Assembly: GCF_000376425.1 (NCBI RefSeq)
Contig: NZ_AQWL01000016.1
Location: 1-48,652 of the forward strand
Direction: 5' to 3'
Source of the DNA: Thiobacillus denitrificans DSM 12475
GTDB taxonomy: Bacteria; Pseudomonadota; Gammaproteobacteria; Burkholderiales; Thiobacillaceae
DNA: 48,652 bases
In this document: positions 23,099-30,600 of the stretch, in pieces
Layout of the letters: every line of letters starts with the position of its first letter
Numbering within the stretch: the stretch's first letter is position 1
Position numbers and translations under genes: made by a program
Notes under the pieces: model-generated
Told to the model about the DNA's origin: nothing
What the model saw: the letters and a program-made list of their open reading frames with translations, nothing else
Databases searched by the model: none

Positions 23099-23230
23099 AA
23101 AGTTTGAGTCCGGTCAGTCCCTGAAACCGGAACGCCTCGCAAGAGGCCGGGATTTAATTTCATCAACCACCCCATGGGGAGTCACGCTCCCTTTGGGGAA
23201 GGTGCTCCCCTATTTTTTAAGGAGAGCAAT
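23099..23230 (+). promoter_or_regulatory. repeat leader R3 (hybrid B/A)
   Basis: Upstream it has the type B stem TCCGGT/ACCGGA with loop CAGTCCCTGA and GCCTC-GCAA-GAGGC (GNRA loop). Downstream it has the type A end CCCCATGGGG, GGTGCTCCCC and AAGGAGAGCA. It is a natural recombinant between the two leader types. Confidence 0.8.
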
Positions 23231-23755
23231 ATGTTATTTGGCCTTGGCATTACCGTCACAGAAGCTGCTCGCCAGCTTGGCATCAAGGACCCCGATGGTT
23301 ACGGGATTATCCTGGCGACTACAGACGTTGAGTATGTGGATGCAGCAGAAGCCTTCCAGGCGTTGTGTGGCGAACAGTGCCACCTTGAGAGGGAGGACTT
23401 CGAGGCTGCAATTGATAGGCAAATGAAAAATGGCCGACTTGCAATGGGCTTCCTGTTCATCGGAATGGCCAGGATCGATACCGGTACGAAAAAACCTGTT
23501 CCCGGTACTGAGGCCTATGGAGTCGTGTGCCTGCCTGGTCAATTCGGCTGGGTAAAAACACAGGACGCGCTTCCGGGCGAGCAACAGCCAGTGGTCGTGA
23601 TCGCTGCGTCAGGGGTGATGTCGTTCGGGCGGATGATCGAGGGGCGGTTCTGCGAGTATCACCCTGACGTAGACCGCTTTGTTGACAGTGAAATGGAATG
23701 GGGCGGAACACGGGGTATCCAGCAATGGATGCCGATCGATCGACCTCTGTCCTGA
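23231..23755 (+). CDS. hypothetical ICE protein
   Basis: A 174-residue soluble protein (MLFGLGITVTEAARQLGIKD onward). The N-terminus could hold a short helix-turn-helix-like stretch (TVTEAARQLGIKDPDGYGII) and the rest is mixed alpha/beta and acidic. ATG 23231 follows AAGGAGA of leader R3. It is the only gene of its module, closed by a strong terminator. The family is not recognised. Confidence 0.6.
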   Translation: MLFGLGITVTEAARQLGIKDPDGYGIILATTDVEYVDAAEAFQALCGEQCHLEREDFEAAIDRQMKNGRLAMGFLFIGMARIDTGTKKPVPGTEAYGVVCLPGQFGWVKTQDALPGEQQPVVVIAASGVMSFGRMIEGRFCEYHPDVDRFVDSEMEWGGTRGIQQWMPIDRPLS

Positions 23756-23764
23756 TTTTCTTTT

Positions 23765-23787
23765 AAAGCCCCCACCCGGGGGCTTTT
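23765..23787 (+). terminator. intrinsic terminator
   Basis: AAAGCCCCC-ACCC-GGGGGCTTT followed by T. It ends the module of the gene at 23231 and directly abuts leader R4. Confidence 0.85.
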
Positions 23788-24035
23788 CTCGAACGCGCGG
23801 GCTTATGCCGGCGTGCTGGAGAAAGGCTCCGGGCCTTTGAAGTGTTTCACTGCTGGCTGTCAGTATCAGCCCGACCGATGCGCGTCATGCATCGCTTATG
23901 AGTCCGGTCAGTCCCTGAGACCGGAATGCCTCGCTGCTCCCACAATGGCATGGAGGCCGGGATTCAATTCATCAACCCAGCGGGGCGTTTTCACTCCCTC
24001 TTGGGGAGTATGTCCCTTCATCGAAGGAGAAAGGT
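23788..24035 (+). promoter_or_regulatory. repeat leader R4 (type B, variant end)
   Basis: It contains the full upstream set: TTCTCGAACGCG...GGAGAA hairpin, GGCTG/CAGCC, CGATGC/GCATCG, CCGGTC/GACCGG and a GCCTC...GGAGGC stem. The distal part differs: ACTCCC/GGGGAGT, then CCTTC-ATC-GAAGG, whose 3' arm overlaps the AAGGAG of the next gene. Confidence 0.75.
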
Positions 24036-24233
24036 GTGTGCGGTCAACTGGCAAGACGGTGGTGCAAACTGGAGCTGCCGCTTCAAGTGCTTCAAAGTAA
24101 TTCGGGCTTCTATATCGGCACGGCCGATGGGGATGACCCCGTTTCAAAAGAGAGCGTTGAGTATTTTCAGACGCATGCCGCTGCTCAACAGGCACTGCAG
24201 GATGGTACCTGGACGCAGGACGTATTTCTTTAA
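24036..24233 (+). CDS. hypothetical small protein
   Basis: A 65-residue protein with a GTG start at 24036, five bases after AGGAGA. The sequence (LQVLQSNSGFYIGTADGDDP, then SVEYFQTHAAAQQALQDGTW) looks like a small alpha/beta fold with two strands and a helix. No family is recognised. It is the sole gene between leaders R4 and R5. Confidence 0.5.
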   Translation: MCGQLARRWCKLELPLQVLQSNSGFYIGTADGDDPVSKESVEYFQTHAAAQQALQDGTWTQDVFL

Positions 24234-24247
24234 GCAATTGCTGCTGC

Positions 24248-24441
24248 AGCGTTTCTCTGCTGGCTGTCAGTTACAGCCCGACCGATGCGCGTCATGCATC
24301 GCCTTATGAGTCCGGTCAGTCCCTGAGACCGGAACGCTTCTACGGAAGCCGGGATTCAATTTGTTATTTCAACCCAGCGGGGTGCAACCACCCCGCACTG
24401 GGTTCGGCTGCCTCCGCGTTTTTATTTAGGAGAGCAGCGCT
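24248..24441 (+). promoter_or_regulatory. repeat leader R5 (type B)
   Basis: GGCTGT/ACAGCC, CGATGC/GCATCG, TCCGGTC/GACCGGA, GCTTC-TACG-GAAGC (UNCG loop). Then a long stem begins AACCCAGCGGGGTG and pairs with CACCCCGC-A-CTGGGTT. Last, GCTGC-CTCC (24407-24415) pairs with GGAG-A-GCAGC (24429-24438), covering the ribosome binding site. Confidence 0.85.
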
Positions 24442-25398
24442 ATGAATTACCGTACCCGCAAGGTATCCGAGATTGACGTGGATGGATTGACCGCCGAATT
24501 GAGCTTCGAGCCTTCCTGCGTCATGAGCTACATGGAACACAAGATCGAAAAACAGGGTGGACTGGTCGCAGTTGGCTATCTTGTTGACGATCATGATGTG
24601 GAAAATCCCTTAGACGACTGTGACGGAATGGGACATATTTATTCTTCGCACCGTCATTCTGGCCAGCACGCCAAGATGCAAGCCGTACTTGGCCTGGACT
24701 CGGACTGGCAACGTGATTTATCCCTTCGAGTGGTCGAGCGTGAGGCGGAGTCTGCCTTGATGGAGTTGGTCAGAACCAGGCTCCAGGTCGATCTGGTTGC
24801 TTTCATCCTTGAGTGCGCCAATAACAATGAAATGAGCCGCGATCAGGCGATTGAGTACTTCGTCGTGGACTTCACAGGCCAGCTTCCCTATCACCGGGAA
24901 ACCTGGCTTACTGAAAAAGTGCGTGAGCTCGTCACCTGGAATAGCCTGCTTGATGATGCTTGGCAATTAGCCAGACTGTCAGGCCAAGTAGGCGATCCCT
25001 ACACAGTCATGCTTGATTGTTATGAGCATGGTGACCAGGTTTGGTCGGTGACAGGCTCTGGACCGCAATGCCTCTTTGATACGGCTCGGGGTGCCGGTGT
25101 TTGGGTGCCCGATCAATGCCTTCGTGATGAGCTGGACTCGATCAAGACCAATGAAGGAATTGAAGCGGCGCGCACCAAGGCAGTCGAGTTTGCGCTTCAG
25201 GCACTCGGGTCGTATAACTCCTGGCTGGCGGGTGACTGTTACGGGGTGGCGGTCGATGTATTTTTGACCGAGGGTGATCGCCTGAAACTGATCGACGAGT
25301 CTGCTGTATGGGGCTATGTCGGCAGAAAATGGGCGGAAGAATCACTATCTGAGGAGGTTAGGGCAGTGCTTGGCAATGCTGTCCTTAAAGCTGCATGA
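24442..25398 (+). CDS. hypothetical ICE protein
   Basis: A 318-residue acidic soluble protein. Notable segments are DDCDGMGHIYSSHRHSGQHA (His/Asp/Cys cluster, about residues 58-77), ECANNNEMSRDQAIEYFVVD and a C-terminal CYGVAVDVFL...WGYVGRKWAEE pair typical of uncharacterised plasmid and ICE proteins. There is no membrane segment. ATG 24442 follows AGGAGAGCAGC. It overlaps the next gene by 4 bp (ATGA). The function is not recognised; the His/Cys cluster may bind metal. Confidence 0.6.
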   Translation: MNYRTRKVSEIDVDGLTAELSFEPSCVMSYMEHKIEKQGGLVAVGYLVDDHDVENPLDDCDGMGHIYSSHRHSGQHAKMQAVLGLDSDWQRDLSLRVVEREAESALMELVRTRLQVDLVAFILECANNNEMSRDQAIEYFVVDFTGQLPYHRETWLTEKVRELVTWNSLLDDAWQLARLSGQVGDPYTVMLDCYEHGDQVWSVTGSGPQCLFDTARGAGVWVPDQCLRDELDSIKTNEGIEAARTKAVEFALQALGSYNSWLAGDCYGVAVDVFLTEGDRLKLIDESAVWGYVGRKWAEESLSEEVRAVLGNAVLKAA

Positions 25399-25649
25399 AC
25401 CCTATATCTGATATTCCCCTATGGGCATTTGAGTGGGCCGGCGCATTTCTTGGTCTGACTGGCGCTGCATTGCTCTCACTCAATGTAAGAGCAAGCCGCT
25501 TCGGCTGGCTGCTGTTCCTGCTGTCCAACGGTGCCTGGATTGCTTATGGAATCAAGGTTGGCGCGCATGGACTGGTTGTAATGCAAATCGGCTTCACACT
25601 CACAAGCCTGATGGGTGTTTATCGCTGGCTGGTGGCAGCAAAAATGTAG
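25395..25649 (+). CDS. small membrane protein (three helices)
   Basis: An 84-residue protein with three hydrophobic helices: WAGAFLGLTGAALLSL, FGWLLFLLSNGAWIAYGIKV and GLVVMQIGFTLTSLMGVYRW. The layout (three helices, a SNGAW-like kink) resembles half-transporters of the SemiSWEET or PnuC-like type, but the match is structural only. It is coupled to the upstream gene by ATGA. Confidence 0.6.
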   Translation: MNPISDIPLWAFEWAGAFLGLTGAALLSLNVRASRFGWLLFLLSNGAWIAYGIKVGAHGLVVMQIGFTLTSLMGVYRWLVAAKM

Positions 25650-25678
25650 TTTCAAGTGAATTCCGCTCAATGCGGCTA

Positions 25679-25741
25679 CCCGGAGGGTGCAATCCCCTCC
25701 GGGGGATTCCCCTCCTTTTTTTGATTGAAAAGGAGAAGGAA
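25679..25741 (+). promoter_or_regulatory. double-hairpin leader, non-R sequence
   Basis: CCCGGAGG/CCTCCGGG (25679-25703), then CTCCTTTT (25712-25719) pairing with AAAAGGAG (25728-25735), which contains the ribosome binding site of the gene at 25742. It has the same two-hairpin design as the R leaders with unrelated sequence. Confidence 0.8.
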
Positions 25742-25969
25742 ATGGATGCAAACGAGCACACGCAGTTCTATCTTGACCAACTCAAACCTTTGGTTGGCGG
25801 GGTCATAGAGGATGCCGTTCGTACTGACGGGGATGAGTTCGGCGACGAGTTTTTCGGACTGTCCATCAGATGCAAGGATGGCGAAGTCAGGCGTTTGATC
25901 ATCCTGGCGGACGATGAAGGCAATGGCCCTGGCAGCTTCGAGATTGTTGAAGGAGAGAGCCATGGCTGA
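25742..25969 (+). CDS. hypothetical small acidic protein
   Basis: A 75-residue strongly acidic protein (MDANEHTQFYLDQLKPLVGG onward, then DEFGDEFFGLSIRCKDGEVR). It has an N-terminal helix and a C-terminal beta sheet, and the size and charge recall DNA-mimic or anti-restriction proteins, though there is no sequence proof. ATG 25742 follows AAGGAG. It overlaps the next gene by 8 bp. Confidence 0.5.
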   Translation: MDANEHTQFYLDQLKPLVGGVIEDAVRTDGDEFGDEFFGLSIRCKDGEVRRLIILADDEGNGPGSFEIVEGESHG

Positions 25970-26324
25970 GCCTTCGATTGCTACAGCGTTGCGCTGCGCA
26001 CTGGCTGACCTTGAAGCCATCATGCCGGAATATGATCCAGAGCATGAGCACTCTGCCTGGGAGACCCTTACCGAACTGCGGACATTGGTTGATTCTGAAG
26101 AACGTCTCCAGGCGGCAGATCGGTATGACCCAGCCACTCAGATTGTGATTGTCTGGTCGGTCGAAGATGTATTGGAAGTTCGTCCCGATCTGGCAGAAGA
26201 GCAGGCCATTCAGGTTCTACGCTTGGTCGAGAAGCATCATGACGCGAGTATTGGCGTCAACTGGGAAACACTGGAGAGCTTCGCATACGATCTATTCGGT
26301 GAAGCACCGACAGCGCCGGAATAG
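25962..26324 (+). CDS. hypothetical acidic helical protein
   Basis: A 120-residue acidic protein (MAEPSIATALRCALADLEAI onward). The second half (VWSVEDVLEVRPDLAEEQAI, then RLVEKHHDASIGVNWETLES) resembles a recurring plasmid and ICE segment in which two helices are followed by GINWE. ATG 25962 follows AGGAGA. It ends the module; a terminator begins 10 bp later. Function unknown. Confidence 0.55.
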   Translation: MAEPSIATALRCALADLEAIMPEYDPEHEHSAWETLTELRTLVDSEERLQAADRYDPATQIVIVWSVEDVLEVRPDLAEEQAIQVLRLVEKHHDASIGVNWETLESFAYDLFGEAPTAPE

Positions 26325-26334
26325 TTTTTCCCTT

Positions 26335-26353
26335 GCCCCCTCCGGGGGCCTTT
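26335..26353 (+). terminator. intrinsic terminator
   Basis: GCCCCC-TCC-GGGGGC followed by CTTTC. The T run is short. It sits at the head of leader R6, as at the other module junctions. Confidence 0.65.
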
Positions 26354-26606
26354 CTCGAACGCGCGGGCTGATGCAGGCGTGCTGGAGAAAGGCTCTGGGT
26401 CTTTGAAGTGTCGCACTGCTGGCTGTCAGTTACAGCCCGAATGATGCGCGTCATGCATCGCCATATGAGTTCGGTCAGTCCCTGAGACCGGAACGCCTTG
26501 ATGTCCCCACAAGGGCATGGAGGCCGGGATTCAATTCATCAACCCAGCGGGGTGCATCCACCCTGCAAGGGGTTCGGCTGCCTCCGCGTTTTTTTAGGAG
26601 AGCAAC
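26354..26606 (+). promoter_or_regulatory. repeat leader R6 (type B)
   Basis: The full-length copy includes the TTCTCGAAC...GGAGAA hairpin, GGCTGT/ACAGCC, ATGC/GCAT, CGGTC/GACCG with loop AGTCCCTGA, a GCCT...AGGC stem with CCC-ACAA-GGG tip, GGGGTG/CACCC, then GCTGCCTCC facing GGAGAGCA before ATG 26607. Confidence 0.8.
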
Positions 26607-27320
26607 ATGCATGGTGATGTTGAGACTTGCGCTGACCTATCCGCCGAGCAGGCGGCCATGAAGAAATTTCTCGTTGAGTATGAATTGCCTTACGTGCATT
26701 TGGTGCGTGTGGGCATCCAGGCCAAGAACGAGGGATCCGCAATTTCGATTGCCAATCGGGCCTTCACTGATTGCACGCTTTGGGACAACACGCCCGAAAT
26801 GCCCTTGCTGTACGACGACTATGAAGAAACCGGGGATTCTGGTGACGTTCTGGAATTCAAGGTTGTTGGCGAATATCAGGAATGGCCCGAGCCTGAGGTG
26901 TGCGTCAAGATTGTTGAGCGTGATGCGGCTGCCAGGCGTGCGTGCGAGTACCTGATCGCCGCGCATGAATGCAGTAACTCCGTATCTGTTCGCGAGGCAC
27001 TCTTTCAGTCTGCACTTGAGGAAGCGCATGCAGCGATGCCTCACCTCTCAGGTTCAACCAGCTCAAGTAATGGCACCGCTGAATCGGAAGCGAAACCAAC
27101 GGTTGTGGCGGGGATTGAAGGCGGAATCGTTCAATGGATGGCATCGGATCAACCCATGCGCTACCTGGTCCTCGATGCCGACACGGTTGGTAACGACAGC
27201 ATGGACGTCACGATGGAGAACGGCAGCATTGCAGAGGTCATCCGGACTTCTTCCACAGTGCTTGCAGATCACCTTCCTGAGTGGGTGACGAAATTGGTGG
27301 AAGAAGTCGAAGGCCAGTAG
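26607..27320 (+). CDS. hypothetical ICE protein
   Basis: A 237-residue acidic protein. Residues 20-60 (FLVEYELPYVHLVRVGIQAK, then AISIANRAFTDCTLWDNTPE) look like a small alpha/beta domain that recurs in plasmid accessory proteins; a low-complexity Ser/Thr/Ala linker (about 148-165) leads to a second domain (VQWMASDQPMRYLVLDADTV). No membrane or signal segment is seen. ATG 26607 follows AGGAGAGCAAC. Function not recognised. Confidence 0.6.
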   Translation: MHGDVETCADLSAEQAAMKKFLVEYELPYVHLVRVGIQAKNEGSAISIANRAFTDCTLWDNTPEMPLLYDDYEETGDSGDVLEFKVVGEYQEWPEPEVCVKIVERDAAARRACEYLIAAHECSNSVSVREALFQSALEEAHAAMPHLSGSTSSSNGTAESEAKPTVVAGIEGGIVQWMASDQPMRYLVLDADTVGNDSMDVTMENGSIAEVIRTSSTVLADHLPEWVTKLVEEVEGQ

Positions 27321-27353
27321 CAAAGCGGTAGATCAAATTTTTCTTAACCCTAT

Positions 27354-27403
27354 CGGGGCATCCCCGTCAGGGGGTGTCTCCGGATTGTTGCTAGGAGATG
27401 CAA
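27354..27403 (+). promoter_or_regulatory. double-hairpin leader, non-R sequence
   Basis: CGGGG-CAT-CCCCG (27354-27366), then TCTCC (27377-27381) pairing with GGAGA (27394-27398), the ribosome binding site of the gene at 27404. It is shorter and weaker than the others but has the same order. Confidence 0.6.
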
Positions 27404-28066
27404 ATGGAAATGATGAATGTGAAAATCTATGTGCTCTGCCGCGATGCGGGCGGATCGTCCGATTTTTTTGTGACGGATGTTTGCTTGTCCAGATCGTCGT
27501 ATGACATTGGCGAGCACTACGACGTCGCCATTAAGCGTGCGGAAGAGGCCGGCTATGAAACGCCGATGGAAGCCTTCGATGAGTTCGAGCCTGCCGGCAA
27601 GTCGCTTGCACGGCTTCAATCCATGCAGACAGTCGAGGCCATTGGGGAAGATGTTCCAACGGTCCTGGTATGGCTGGGCGAAGGCGGTGTCGAGGAGTTG
27701 ATCGCGGATTTCCAGCTGCGCTACGTGGTTGTCTCAACCGATACTGAGTATGCGGACGATGACTGTTTGCATGCAATCAACACGGGCAATGAGATTCACG
27801 AAGCCCTTTGTCATACTGGGGTCGGCACCGTAAAGCAGCACGAGGCCGGTTTCGTTTGGAACCAGGTGCGACGGCTTGCTGAACCTGCTTTGTGGCAGCC
27901 GGTTGATTACAGTGATCTGGATACCCTGCCTGCGGATTTGATTAATCCACTGGGGATCAGCACACCCGACAAGGCCACGGCTCAGTTGGGAAGTTTGCAG
28001 GATGCGGTTGTGAAGCATCGCAGGCGTTGCCGGAAAGCGCTCGGGATGGATGAGGTGCTCAAATGA
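27404..28066 (+). CDS. hypothetical ICE protein
   Basis: A 220-residue acidic protein (MEMMNVKIYVLCRDAGGSSD onward). The start ATG 27404 is chosen over 27398 because AGGAG (27393-27397) is six bases before it. The C-terminal third (KRRRRC-like basic helix, VKHRRRCRKALGMDEVLK) contrasts with the acidic body. It overlaps the cytosine methyltransferase by 4 bp (ATGA), so the two are co-translated. The family is not recognised. Confidence 0.6.
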   Translation: MEMMNVKIYVLCRDAGGSSDFFVTDVCLSRSSYDIGEHYDVAIKRAEEAGYETPMEAFDEFEPAGKSLARLQSMQTVEAIGEDVPTVLVWLGEGGVEELIADFQLRYVVVSTDTEYADDDCLHAINTGNEIHEALCHTGVGTVKQHEAGFVWNQVRRLAEPALWQPVDYSDLDTLPADLINPLGISTPDKATAQLGSLQDAVVKHRRRCRKALGMDEVLK

Positions 28067-29472
28067 AGCACTATCTCATCACCTCAATTGGCGAAAACAA
28101 AGGTGCTCCGCGGGTGTGGCTTCAAGGTTCCAATCTGGATCATGTTGGATTCAAGCCCGGCACTCGATTCGACATCAAGCTGGATGACGCGAGACTGGTG
28201 CTCACTCGATCTGACCAGGGCATTCGTGTGGTCTCGCGGAAACGGCGAGGCGAAAGCGAGTATCCGGTCATCGACATCAATAGCTGGGAACTGCTGGAGA
28301 TGTTCGAGGGAATGAGCGCGGTACGGGTGGTGATGCTGGAGGAGGAAATCCATATCCTTCCGCTTGCATCCGAGCTGCGTCGCCAGGAGAGAGTCGAGCG
28401 AACTGCCGCCAGGATGGGGCAGGGTGACCCGCTGGAAATCGGGTCGCTTTCCCATGGCGGCGGCATCATGTGCCATGCGATTCATGCGGGGTTATACCGC
28501 GAGGGGCTGGACTCAAGGCTGATTTTTGCCAATGAGATCAGACCTGAGCTGCTCGATCATGCCAGGGAAGCCAATGATTGCTGGGAATCCGACACCGTAG
28601 GCATCGCGGCTCCCATGCAGGAACTGGCCTTTGATCGCTGGGCCATGGCCAAGCTTCCAGGCGTGGATATTCTGGAGGCCGGGATTCCATGTTCTGGTGC
28701 CAGCCTCTCCGGACGCTCCAAGCGCAAGCTTGGCGTGCCGGAGGATCATCCCGAGGTAGGTCATCTGGCTGTTGCCTTTCTTGCGATCGTCGCAGCGGTC
28801 AACCCGTTGGTGGTGGTTCTGGAAAACGTGCCCCAGTATCGGGATACGGCCAGCGGCGCCATCATCCGATCGCAGTTGCGAGACCTCGGCTACGCAGTCC
28901 ATGAAGTGGTGCTGTCCGGCGAGTCCTTCAATGCAGTCGAGGATCGTAAGCGCTATTGCATGGTGGCCATGACCAATGGGGTGAGCTTTTCGATGAACGA
29001 CCTGGCGGTGCCGGAAAGAATCCCGGTCACCCTTGGAGATGCGCTGGATGAGGTCGACGACGACGACCCAAGGTGGTCGACCATGCCGGGTTTGAAAGCC
29101 AAGCAGGAACGCGACAAGGAGGCCGGCAAGGGATTCATGATGCAGGTTTTCGATGGAGCTTCTACCCGGATCGGGACTATCACCAAGGGTTACGCCAAGG
29201 TGAGAAGCACCGACCCAAAGATCCGCCACCCGCGCAACCCTGACCTGCTACGTCAGTTGACCGCAGGGGAGCACGCCCGGGTAAAGCAAATTCCCGAGCG
29301 TCTGATCGATGGGCTTTGCGAAACAACTGCTCATGAAGTCCTTGGCCAGTCGGTGATATATGGGCCGTTCATGGCGATCGGCGCCTTGATTGCAAGCGCG
29401 CTCAAGCGCTGGGCAATCGAGGGGCCAAGCGGTTGCCAACAAGGCGATGCAGCACTGATTGCTTGCGGTTAG
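28063..29472 (+). CDS. C5 DNA cytosine methyltransferase, atypical
   Basis: A 469-residue protein. An unrecognised N-terminal domain of about 120 residues precedes the C5-methyltransferase fold. The catalytic motif IV is GIPCSGAS with C210, motif VI is ENV at 254-256 (LENVPQY) and motif VIII is DRKRYCMVA. Motif I is unusual: SLSHGGGIM replaces the normal FxGxG. The C-terminus has a motif X-like GPFMAIGALIASAL. No restriction partner is adjacent, so it is probably an orphan or anti-restriction methylase protecting the element. It is coupled to the upstream gene and followed by a terminator. Confidence 0.8.
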   Translation: MKHYLITSIGENKGAPRVWLQGSNLDHVGFKPGTRFDIKLDDARLVLTRSDQGIRVVSRKRRGESEYPVIDINSWELLEMFEGMSAVRVVMLEEEIHILPLASELRRQERVERTAARMGQGDPLEIGSLSHGGGIMCHAIHAGLYREGLDSRLIFANEIRPELLDHAREANDCWESDTVGIAAPMQELAFDRWAMAKLPGVDILEAGIPCSGASLSGRSKRKLGVPEDHPEVGHLAVAFLAIVAAVNPLVVVLENVPQYRDTASGAIIRSQLRDLGYAVHEVVLSGESFNAVEDRKRYCMVAMTNGVSFSMNDLAVPERIPVTLGDALDEVDDDDPRWSTMPGLKAKQERDKEAGKGFMMQVFDGASTRIGTITKGYAKVRSTDPKIRHPRNPDLLRQLTAGEHARVKQIPERLIDGLCETTAHEVLGQSVIYGPFMAIGALIASALKRWAIEGPSGCQQGDAALIACG

Positions 29473-29477
29473 TTTTT

Positions 29478-29500
29478 GCCCTCCCTCCGGGGGGGCTTTT
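29478..29500 (+). terminator. intrinsic terminator
   Basis: GCCCTCCC-TCC-GGGGGGGC with one G-T pair, then TTTT. It closes the methyltransferase module and abuts leader R7. Confidence 0.75.
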
Positions 29501-29752
29501 CTCGAACGCGCTGGCTGCGGCCGGCGTGTTGGAGAAAGGCTCCGGGACTTTGTAGTGTTTCACTGCCGGCTGTCAGTTTCAGCTCGACCGATGCGCGTCA
29601 CGCATCGCCTTATGAGTCCGGTCAGTCCCTGAGACCGGAACGCCTCGATGCTCCTACAAGGGCATGGAAGCCGGGATTCAATTCATCAACCCAGCGGGGT
29701 GCATCCACCCCGCAAGGGGACGGCTGCCTCCGCGTTTTTCAGGAGAGCAGCA
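29501..29752 (+). promoter_or_regulatory. repeat leader R7 (type B)
   Basis: A full-length copy: TCTCGAACGCG...GTGTTGGAGA hairpin, a GGCTGT stem, CGATGCG-CGTCA-CGCATCG (stem lengthened to seven by T to C), TCCGGTC/GACCGGA, a GCCTC stem, GCGGGGTG/CACCCCGC, and GCTGC-CTCC facing GGAG-A-GCAGC before ATG 29753. Confidence 0.85.
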
Positions 29753-30376
29753 ATGAGATGTATCAACGAACAACTGACCAAGGCAAACGACTGTTTGCGA
29801 TTTGTGGCCGATGATCTGCGTGGCGCACTGGCTGACGCCAACGCAGTGCAAGCACTTGTGCTGTTGCCGCTGATCGCCGACACGACCAGACTGGCGCAGC
29901 AGGTCAGCGCACTGATCGAAGCGATGGGGGCTTGCGAAAGTGAAGCGCAGCATAGGCTCGACTGGGACCTGATCGGGAAAGTGATGGCGAAGCACGGTAT
30001 TTCGGGTGACATCGCACCACTCGAATCAGAAAGCGGGTTCATTGCCAGGCTTCTTGATGAAGCATGTTCCAGAACCTTGCGGGCTGAACATTCGATTGCA
30101 GAAGGGGACAGCTTGTTATCCATCGAAATGAAACGCCATGTCCTGCATCTCGACGACCTGGAAGAGGCGGTGTCCTTTTACGCAGATGATATTGAACCTG
30201 GGCAAGGTGGCGTTCTTCAAGGAAAGCTGAGGGACTTTTCCGGATGTACCCATGTGTCGTTGATTCGGAGTGACTGGATCACCGTGGCAGCCAGTCTGCG
30301 GTATGCAGACAATCACAGCGCGGCGGCATATATCGAGGAAATTATCGATGCAGGCGCTGGCGATTCAGTAGGGTGA
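29753..30376 (+). CDS. hypothetical ICE protein
   Basis: A 207-residue protein (MRCINEQLTKANDCLRFVAD onward). The first half is alpha-helical, and the second half (LEEAVSFYADDIEPGQGGVL, then DFSGCTHVSLIRSDWITVAA) is mixed. ATG 29753 follows AGGAGAGCAGCA; the open frame extends upstream through the leader, but those codons lie in the conserved repeat. Sole gene of its module. The family is not recognised. Confidence 0.55.
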   Translation: MRCINEQLTKANDCLRFVADDLRGALADANAVQALVLLPLIADTTRLAQQVSALIEAMGACESEAQHRLDWDLIGKVMAKHGISGDIAPLESESGFIARLLDEACSRTLRAEHSIAEGDSLLSIEMKRHVLHLDDLEEAVSFYADDIEPGQGGVLQGKLRDFSGCTHVSLIRSDWITVAASLRYADNHSAAAYIEEIIDAGAGDSVG

Positions 30377-30420
30377 TCCAGACCTTGTCAAGGTTATTGA
30401 AACGCGCATAATAAAATAGT

Positions 30421-30600
30421 TATGCCTGCTAGCTGTCAGTTTCAGCCCGACCGATGCGCGTCATGCATCGCCATTGAATGCCGTTAAGTTCCTGAAAACG
30501 GCGGGTCTGCGGATCTGGAATTCCATTGCATTTCAACCACCCCATGGGGAGTCACGACTCCCCTCCGGGAAAGTGCTCCCCTTTTTTCCAGGAGCACGCC
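30421..30600 (+). promoter_or_regulatory. repeat leader R8 (type A)
   Basis: GCTGTCAGTTTCAGC, CGATGC/GCATCG, GCCGTT/AACGGC with loop AAGTTCCTGA, GGTC-TGCG-GATC, CCCCATGGGG, then GTGCTCC pairing perfectly with GGAGCAC (seven bp) next to ATG 30601. Both arms differ from R1 and R2 yet still pair, which is compensatory change. Confidence 0.85.

Noticed and set aside
24300-24340. Hammerhead ribozyme in the leaders (TATGAGTCCGGTC...GACCGGAAC resembles stem II)
   Set aside because: The required CUGAUGA and GAAAC core strands are not both present in any copy.
28513-29229. Minus-strand ORF of 238 codons
   Set aside because: Shadow of the cytosine methyltransferase gene.
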